Below are positions 56,244-64,000 of a DNA stretch of 64,000 nt, piece after piece. Made by a program: the position numbers and the translations under genes. Under the pieces are notes generated by a model, which saw only the letters and a list, made by a program, of their open reading frames with translations, ran no database searches and was not told the DNA's origin. The stretch's first letter is position 1. Every line of letters starts with the position of its first letter. Source of the stretch: Benincasa hispida (taxonomy: Eukaryota > Streptophyta > Magnoliopsida > Cucurbitales > Cucurbitaceae); the NCBI RefSeq assembly GCF_009727055.1, contig NC_052357.1:5919613-5983612 (forward strand), in the 5' to 3' direction.

Positions 56244-57290
56244 ATGGCGGAACAATCGGAAGACAGAGCAGCAAATGCGAACAATATCATGACAAATCCC
56301 ATTCTTCTGGAGAATGATCGCAACAGACCCATCCGGGACTATTCGTTGCCCAACCTCTATGATTTCTCCCCAGGAATCATGAGGCCAGCTCTGGACGGAT
56401 CGAGGTTTCAGATGAAGCCGATTATGTTGCAGATGATTCAGACGGCCGGATAGTTTGGTGAACGGAATGGAGAGGATTCGCATGCCCATCTCTGGAGTTT
56501 CATCAAAATCTGCAACACTTTTGTGTTTCCAAACATCTCAGCTGAAGAAGTTCGACTAACGTTGTTCTCATTTTTACTATGCGACTAAGCAAAGAAATAT
56601 GCCTATTCTCTCGAACCAGGAGAGATAACGTCTTGGGAACAAGTAGTAGAGATGTTCATGAAGAAATACTTCCCCCCGATCGATAACACAAGAAGGAGGA
56701 AGTTGATTACAAATTTTGAACAAGAAATTTACAAATCGCTCAGCAATGCCTGAGCGAGATTTAAGAGACATGTGCGAGATTGTCCGCACAACGGCTTACC
56801 TGACTGTCTCCAAATGGAAATCTTTTATCATGGTTTGAACCTTGCATCACAAACGGCTGCCAATGCGGAAGCAGCTGGAGTCTTGCTTGACAAAACGTAT
56901 GATGAGGCTAAAAATATTCTTGATCGCATATCAAAGAATCACGAAGATTGGAGGGAAAGCGATCAACGACTTAAAATTTGAGAAAGTGATACAAACAATG
57001 GGACCATCGCATCCCTACAAAGTCAAATGAATGTGATGATGAATCTGATACAGGGCATCGCAATCAATAGCCCGGGAACGCAAAAAGGGTAGGTCAACAC
57101 AATCGAGCAGACAAGATGGAAGTTGTGCTACTTGTGGAGATTTGCATATGATGGAAGAATGTTCGAGGAACCCGCAATTTGTATACTTCGTAAAGAACAA
57201 TCCTTTCTCTAACATTTATAACCTCGGGTGGAGAAACCACCCCGACTTCGCGTGGAAAAACAATCAACAACAGAGTTATCAACCCATGGT
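56244..57290 (+). pseudogene. Athila-type gag, second unit, frameshifted
   Basis: Parallel to 53,769-54,380 but longer: MAEQSEDR, NPILLENDRN, LPNLYDFSPGIMRP, a stop at about 56,452, the gag core with further stops, then GLNLASQTAANAEAAG, the KTYDEAKNILDRI region and a zinc knuckle CATCGDLHMMEEC near 57,128-57,166, ending with QQQSYQP. At about 57,290 it is joined to inverted Athila sequence. Not translatable as one protein. Confidence 0.87.
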
Positions 57291-58570
57291 CACCCCCAAA
57301 TTTAAAACAATGCTTGTCCTCAGCATAAACTAAAGATTTTTCTTAGAGAGTCAACCGCCTTTTTTACCTTGTTTTCTTGAGGTGCCTTATTCAAATCTTA
57401 TGAACCAGAAGCTCCTTAATTTCTATCCTGGTCTCTTCTTAAAAATTTCTAAAATTTAGGAACCGCAAGTTTAACCTTAAAAAAGACTTGTTTCCAGGGC
57501 ATCGATGATTTATTTTCAAAAAAACCTTTTCAACTGGGGTGTTTCAAATGATTTTTATCCTTGCGTAGTTTAGATGTCCTTCTATGACCTTGCGCTGATC
57601 CAAGTGCCTAGCCTTCGTTTTGGCTTGCCCCTATGGGTGTCATGTGAGCATCCAACTACAAGCAAGAGTCTCTTTCTCAGTTTAAAACTCATGCCTATTT
57701 GGCAGTGGAGTTGCGATCATATTTTTTATATGCGTTGATCACAATTCCTACCTTCGTTTTGGCTTGCCCCCACGGGTGTCATGCGGACATCCAACTACGA
57801 GTAAGGTTCGATCTCAACGTTATGATTTTTTTTTATGCATGAAGTAGCAAGGTTGAAAAATAAATACCGTACCCCTAAATTTAAACGTAGCAATGTCCTC
57901 ATTGTTGAAGGACTAAAAGAATTCATGCGATGCTCTTAGAAAGTTTCGTAAAAGTCAGTTTGAAAGAAAGTTGGTGGAACACTAACTTTTAGAAATAATT
58001 CATGAATTGACTGTCCTATTATTAAGTTGATTCTAGTACATGCGATGAGAAAAAGAGGCATGCGTTTCATCATTGAAATCATAATTGGTACGGAGAAACA
58101 ATGTGGTGACTAACTAAAGTAATCAATTATTTAATGATTGCACCAGCTAAAGAGGATGCGATGATAAAATTATCAAAGTTAAGAATGAGATGCGAGAGTG
58201 CAAAATTTGGAATAAACAAAGTCAAGGAAAGATACAAACCCCAAATTTGCTCTGTCGCCCGCATCTTCCGTGATCAGATCCTTCTTTACGGAAAGCCGAT
58301 TTCGTCGATTGCAATGGCGGAACGAATTAGTCGCATTTTTTAGTTATCGCGTAGCTCACCGCAATCATTTACCATGATCGTTGCTAAAAACATCGAGAGG
58401 GTAAAAAATATATAAAAGATAGAGTTAACATTTTTTTTTCCCGGAGTGATAATGTAAAAAGGATATAAAAGTGATAAAGGATATTAAAAGATAGAGAGAG
58501 TTCATGAAATGAAGTTGTAAAAGGATACTTAAAAAAGATTGCGTCCCTGATGAGTTTGAATTGTATGATT
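57291..58570 (-). mobile_element. Athila-type 3' noncoding region, inverted
   Basis: 57,291-57,340 is the reverse complement of 54,371-54,420, that is, of the polypurine tract and the bases before it; the LTR that should follow is missing. The remainder lies between that tract and the integrase end of a minus-strand element. It holds a direct repeat of about 57 bases (57,612-57,668 and 57,751-57,807, core CCTTCGTTTTGGCTTGCCCC). No gene on either strand. Confidence 0.65.
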
Positions 58571-58967
58571 GAGCAGATTCTGGCCATTTCTTTTTTAGTT
58601 GGAATTCCTCAGGTCCACGGAGGTTTTCTCACAATGCAAGTCTTCTCCGTGATATATTTTGACTCTTTTCCCGTTGACTTTGAATGTGTTGGTCCCGTCT
58701 TCACTGGATAATTCAACCCCTCCATGCGAGAATACCTCTTTGATTATAAATGGACCAGACCATCATGATTTTAATTTTCTAGGAAAAGGTTGTAGCTAAT
58801 AATTGTATAGCAAGACCTTTTGTCCGACTTGGAGATTATTCTCGTATAGTTGTTTGTCATGCCAACGTTTTGGGCGTTCCTTGTAGATTTTGGCATTCTC
58901 ATATGCTTAAGTTCTACATTCGTCAAGCTCAACCAACTAAAGTTTCCTTGCCTCCCCTGTGGCCTTC
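58571..58967 (-). pseudogene. Athila-type integrase C-terminus, minus strand
   Basis: Minus-strand translation shows GEARKL, a stop, [35 protein letters not shown] and, after a stop and frame changes, GPFIIKEVFSHGGVELSSED and VKIYHGEDLHCE. This is the end of the pol polyprotein; the upstream half continues beyond the solo LTR at 60,402. Confidence 0.8.
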
Positions 58968-60401
58968 TAATAATGGGCAGAAATGCACGTTATCATAGTG
59001 CTAAATTCTTAAACAATGTTGGATTGCGTTGATAAAACATGTTAAATTGCATCCATCAAACATCAATTTCATAATATTGCGGTCGCATGTGTTCATCGCA
59101 TAGGAACAATTGATTTTAGTGTTTTTATGTAGAATATGCGTTGACGCAATGCAAGAATTGCGATCATAGGAAATTATAGGTTGAGCGCAGCATCACCGCA
59201 AGGCTTTGCGGTGATAGTGTTTGTAAATATTCGCCCGAGAAAGATCGCCGTAACTTGGTCAGCGTAACATGGTGGGTGCATCTGGGTGAAAGGCTAATTA
59301 ATCGCAATGGGACAGAAAGCTGATAGCAGTCAGATCCTGTCTCTTATACACATCTAGATGTGTATAAGAGACAGGCTCAGGGAAACTCGAGAGAGAACCT
59401 TGAGGCGAAGAAGCAGAGAGTGGGCCGACTCTCGCGAGAGCGAGATTATCTTTTGAGAATGAGTAGAAATCAGTGTAAAAGCCCGAGCAGTAAGAGATTG
59501 CTTCCAGGCCCTTTATTCTATACTTGAACTGTTATTTTGTACTTCATCTCCATATTTATACAATGGAAGTTCTATTTCTACATCTATTCACTCTCTTAGC
59601 ACCCATGAGTAGCTAAACTAGTCGAATGGGTTGAGGAAAACTAAGCTAACATGACCTAGGAAATTCATTTCTTGCGATTGTCTTATTTTATGTTGTGCCA
59701 AATACCCTTTAGAGCTACTTGAGAGAGAGTCTAAAGAAAGAACCCAATGACTCGAGAGAGCTAGGTTAGAATCTGGACTCGAGAGAGTAAGATTAGAACT
59801 GCATAAACAAGAGATAGAGACTTAGAGATAAGCTCTGTTTGTCAACCTGCATCGCATGCATCATAAAGATGGGAATGATATTATGTGGTCGCCTTATTTG
59901 TGTGTGTGTCATTTCGTCATCGCATAAATAAGAATAGAGGCTTATGTGTAGGTCCTATAGACTTAGCGCATATATCGCATGCGTTCTAGCCTTAGAAGCC
60001 GTGACATTCGCACAAAGAGATGGTTTACTATTGTATGCATGTTGCATGATCGCATAGCATGAACGCATCTTAGGAAGTTTTAGCCAAAACTTTTCTCAAC
60101 CCGTTCACCGCATACTCATCGCATTTCCCATTTATCAACGCTTTTCGAACTCCACCGCATTTGTTTATTTTTCATCAACGTAAACAACAACCCCAACACT
60201 TTATTAATTTATCTGGTTATTGCAAAGTTTTATAAAAATTACCAACGCAACCTGTTTTCACAAGTCCCTGAGTTCGACCCTGGACTTACCAGGAAACTCA
60301 GTGGAATTTACACTTGGATTCCGCTGAGGAAACTTGAGTGCACAACGCAATTTCATTAATGCATATCATCCACATTTCCACTTCAATAAAATAACACATC
60401 A
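58968..60401 (+). mobile_element. Solo LTR inserted in a minus-strand pol
   Basis: LTR of the TGATAATGGGCAG family (start reads TAATAATGGG, one change) ending CACATCA. It divides the minus-strand integrase exactly between NFDLE and the GEARKL block. Flanks CCTTC (58,963-58,967) and CCTCC (60,402-60,406) form a 5-base target duplication with one mismatch. It is about 250 bases shorter than copy A, the loss lying at the adapter at 59,337. No internal region. Confidence 0.82.
59337..59374. other. Nextera mate-pair junction adapter (assembly artefact), copy 3
   Basis: A third perfect 38-base head-to-head pair of the 19-base mosaic end. The left flank corresponds to about 52,205 of LTR copy A and the right flank to about 52,480, so about 270 bases of LTR, including the TATA box, are missing at the junction. 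Confidence 0.97.
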
Positions 60402-61970
60402 CCTCCAAATCAAAATTGAGCTTTTTCACTGCCCACATTGCTTTACGCTCCAATTCAAGCAGTAAGTGGCATGCCTTTCCGAACACCAGCGCATACGGGG
60501 ATATGCCTATAGGTGTTTTATAGGCGGTCCGGTATGCCCACAAGGCATCGTCCAACTTCATTACCCAATCTTTGCGTAAAGGCTTCACTACCTTCTCTAA
60601 GATCAACTTGATTTCCCTATTGAATACCTCAGCTTGGAACTTATGGTGGATATTATACTTGAGCAGCAATTTGTTGATGATGTTATTAACAAAGTAGGAG
60701 CCTTCATCACTTATTATGGCATGTGGGGTGTCATAACGAGGGAAGATATTTTTCCACAAGAACTTGGAGACTATCGCTGCAGCGCTTGCGACACACGATA
60801 CCGCTTTAACCCATTGGGAAACATAATCGACGGTTAACATGATGTATTTGTGACCATTTGATGGTGGAAATGGCCTCATAAAGTCTATGCCCCATACATC
60901 GTATAGCTTCAATTCTAAGATAATATTCATCGATATCGCATTCTTCCATGAAATGTTGCCTGTGCGTTGGCACCGATCGCATTTCATTGAATAGTCTCTT
61001 GCGTCCTTAAATAAAGTTGGCCAAAAATATCCACTTTGTAACACCTTTGCGACAGTGCGTTGGCCTCCAACATTTCCACCATACGGTGAGTCATGGCATT
61101 GGGATAATATGCACTGGTGAGCAGCTTTTGGTACGCATAGCTGTAAAATCTAGTCTGACCCCCTTTTGCAAAGATTTGGCTCATCCTAATAATAGGATTT
61201 ACATTCATGTCTGAGCCACCTCTTTTGGTGGGCTGTGTAGTTCTCAGGAAATTGTTCACAAACCAGAAAATTGACCACGTCTGCATACCACGGTAATTCT
61301 TCAATTTTAAACAGCTGCTCATCTGGGAAAGTAGCGTTCACCTTCGACTGGTTGCGATTAACTTCTGGATTTTCTAATCGTGATAGGTGGTTCGCAAACT
61401 GGTTCTCCGTCCCATTGCGATCAACGATTTCCATATTGAATTCTTGAAGGAGAAGAACCCATCGAATCAACCTCGCATCTTTCTTTGTCATTAAATAATT
61501 GATTGCCGAGTGGTCAGTATGAATGATCAATTTAGATCCCAGTAAGTAAGCTTTGAATTTCTCCAGCACAAAGATTACCGCAAGAAGTTCTTTTTCAGTG
61601 GTAGTGTAACTTGTTTGGGCAGGTTTCAAGGTTCTACTTGCATATGCGATGGGGTGTAGCATTGTTTTCTTCTTTTGTGCCGGCACCGCCCTCATTGTAT
61701 AACCGGTAGCATAGCACATCAGTTCAAAGGGTTGTGTTCAGTCTGGTGCGATCAACACAGGTGCGGTTATTAATACGTTCTTCTGTATTTTGAATGCGTT
61801 GAGGCATTTTTCATCAAAGTCAAACGTTCTCTCTGTCACCAGCAACGCATTCAATGGTTGCGCAATCTATGAAAAGTCCTTCATAAAACGTCGATAAAAT
61901 CCTGCATGCCCAGGAAGCTTCTGACAGCCTTCACATTTGCTGGAGGTAGGAGAGTTTCAATGGCCTTAAT
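60402..61970 (-). pseudogene. Athila-type pol: RT end, RNase H and integrase core, minus strand
   Basis: From right to left on the minus strand: RT C-terminus (IETLLPPANVKAVRSFLG, near 61,965-61,900), RNase H (HPIAYASRTL, TTTEKELLAVIF, IIHTDHSAINYL, FNMEIVDRNG, FANHLSRLE; 61,719-61,350), then the integrase zinc domain ([10 protein letters not shown]), catalytic D in [10 protein letters not shown] in [10 protein letters not shown] and E in [10 protein letters not shown], and the segment up to KKLNFDLE at about 60,402. Frameshifts at about 61,040 and 61,720, and a short in-frame loss before NREIK. The clade is Athila/Tat-like. Interrupted on the left by the solo LTR and cut on the right by a Tekay LTR. 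Confidence 0.88.
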
Positions 61971-64000
61971 TGTCGCACCCCGCCCCAGACCACCCTCTTA
62001 ACCTAGGAAAGGGTATGACTGCAGCAGTTATCAACCCCTTTTGTTGACACTTACTGCCTAATAACTCTTGCGGAATAACTTTGATACTAAGATATAACTC
62101 ATATACAACGGAATGCCTTTAGGCCCAAAATTTATAAATTCATAAACATATTATGTTTAGAGTAATTACAACACTAGATTCACAAGTCCCAAAGCCCAAA
62201 ATCCTAGTTCCTATATGAACAACTATAACATGTGTACAATATTTACAGTAACCATCTAACAGACGGGTTACAATATCTTTATCCTTTAGTGGCAGAGCAA
62301 ATGCAGAGCTATCTCCTGAGGATTTGACCGCTACCTAGGGGAAAGGAAAACATTTGAAAACGAGGTGAGCTTGCTAGCCCAGTGAGTGACTTAAGAAAGA
62401 TAACTGATTCTCATGCAAAAGTTTCAAATAAGAGTTTAAACTAAAGTATAAACTTCTATAGTACCTTGTACTGCGGTATAAATATTTTCTAAGCATAAAA
62501 CATATAAAGCTGTTTAAATCATGAAACAGTAAAACCGTTTCTCAGTTGAGAATAACCCTGCTGTAGTTAAAATTAATCCCAACACCAATTGCTAGTCAAG
62601 TGAGAACTCTTTTGCTCAATCTCTGACTTCAACTACGTACGTGCACGTGGCCATACTAAGTACTGTCATACCTTAGGTACTTCTGCTCAGATACCTTTTC
62701 AAATGTCCTTCAGTATCGAGCTGCTATGATACCTTCTCAAATTTTTTCGATATCAAGTGGGTTTGGTACCTTCTCAAACGTCCTTCAGTACCAAGTTGGT
62801 TAGATACCTTCTCAAATGTCCTTCGGTATCGCATTTTAAGTAAAACTAGTCATAAATGACTTTTTCTTTAAAGCATGTAAAGTATAACACATATAAAAAC
62901 ATGGCTTTAAAGATACTAATGCATGATGGGTAGATTTAACACATATAAATAGCTTTTCAAAAAACTTCCCACACATGCATGCGTTTAAAACATAACTCAT
63001 GGTTTGCTTGGAAATCACTTTGTAAAACTAGCTGGCATGAGAATAATCTTCTTTAAAACATGCTTTCTTTAAGATATTGTAATATTTTGTCAAATATTTT
63101 AGTCACTCACCTCGATCGCTTAGGAACTTTTTACTCTAGAAGTTCAAGACTGGCCCAAGCTTATCCGATAGCCTGACCCTTATGTATTCTTCTTAGTTTT
63201 CAACCCAATCCTTTAGAGCTTTTTATCCGGCAGCCCTACCCTGAAAAATAGACTTGCAGAGATTTCAGGTGGCTTTGGAATCACTCTAAACGCATGAGCA
63301 TATTGGGAGAGCTCCTCGTCCCAATTTGATGCTATTTTCCAGACTTCACCATCCACTGCGTCCCCCTTGAAGCTTTATGATCAATGCATGGATTTTGCTC
63401 TCAACGCAATGTTTACTCAGATTACCCACTCTTTTTAATGTATTTTTGAATTTTGATCTAAAAATGAAGTCCTTGGCCCTATTTATAGGCGTCCAAACAC
63501 TCTCCAAGGTCGACACCTCCTACTTGGCTACATGTCCAAGTGTTTCTTCCTCACATTATCAATGCAATGTTTAATCAACGCAATGTAAGGTGTCCTTCTC
63601 CTACATTGCCAACGCATGGGGCTTAATTTGCATGTCTCCTCATGCACCCACCTCAAATTCTTAATACTTAAGGTTTCCTCTCAAGAAGACACATGTTTGA
63701 TGACGTCCTCTATGTGAGCTCATCTTTCATATGCATCCACAACCCTTGGATGTTCAACGCATAGTGCCATCAATGCATAACAACCCTTTGTTCCACTTGG
63801 TTTTCCAACACACCACCACCGCAACCCATCTTAGTCACTGCAAGCCTAATCATCGCAAGAGCCAGCCACCACCAACGCATAGGTTGGCCGCTCGTCCTTA
63901 ACGCACAGCTCACTCGGCATCACTGCAAGGCTCGCTTGGCATCGACGCATGGCGCTTGGCATAGGCGCTCGTCACCGACGCATGGGCATGTGGCATAGGC
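61971..64000 (-). mobile_element. Tekay-type gypsy LTR, minus strand, runs off the window
   Basis: Inverse of the LTR at 9,818-12,542: on the minus strand it ends GGGTGCGACA at 61,971 and includes the four-copy repeat (62,690-62,835), the TATA box (63,479-63,487) and GC-rich repeat material from about 63,780 on. There is no primer site to its left, so it is a solo LTR or the 3' LTR of a minus-strand element lying mostly beyond 64,000. It inserted in, or next to, the RT part of the Athila pol (five flanking bases TTAAT). Confidence 0.88.

Noticed and set aside
1..64000. CRISPR array or prokaryotic operon
   Set aside because: Tandem repeats here lack unique equal-length spacers, and the genes have spliceosomal introns and LTR-element context; the window is plant nuclear DNA.
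1..64000. tRNA or rRNA genes
   Set aside because: Only tRNA-complementary primer sites of 12-18 bases were seen; no cloverleaf or rRNA segment was recognised by eye. A covariance-model scan would be decisive.

Overview
The window reads as nuclear DNA of a dicot plant: AT-rich, two intron-era host genes, and about three quarters of the length made of nested LTR retrotransposons. A cucurbit source is my best guess. It rests on remembered resemblance of the palindromic MITEs and the envelope-like fragment to melon-family sequences, and I could not check it.

Layout. 1-28,180 is a broken Ty1/copia family whose LTRs are about 2.0 kb. It includes LTR pieces in both orientations, two gag/protease remnants (490-1815 and 24,057-25,163) and a stranded RNase H (27,017-27,390). 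A nearly complete but dead Ty3/gypsy chromovirus of the Tekay/Del type (9,818-19,968) sits inside the leader of one copy, and a foreign solo LTR (4,641-5,360) sits inside another copia LTR. 28,179-29,085 looks like a further gypsy LTR end. 29,086-45,480 is the host island. It holds a 16-exon gene for a NOC1/SWA2 ribosome-biogenesis protein (30,079-36,095) and a single-exon SAUR gene (39,757-40,128), both on the plus strand. As I recall, these are the orthologues of neighbouring Arabidopsis genes, so the pair appears to be conserved microsynteny. 41,740-47,214 holds MITE-like palindromes and a foldback element of about 1.06 kb. 47,215-61,970 is a pile of Athila-type gypsy elements: a minus-strand gag with its 5' LTR, an envelope-like fragment, a tandem LTR-gag-LTR-gag array without pol, and a minus-strand pol split by a solo LTR. 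From 61,971 to the end is another Tekay LTR, minus strand.

The only genes likely to work are the SWA2/NOC1 and SAUR genes. The nucleolar protein acts in 60S subunit maturation; the SAUR is a small auxin-pathway growth regulator. All retrotransposon reading frames are broken.

The most important observation concerns the assembly. Three perfect 38-base copies of the Illumina Nextera mate-pair junction adapter (two Tn5 mosaic ends head to head) lie at 19,969, 20,153 and 59,337, each at a place where a repeat is truncated, duplicated or deleted. With the single N at 14,028 inside a tandem duplication, this shows that at least four repeat junctions are not trustworthy as biology.
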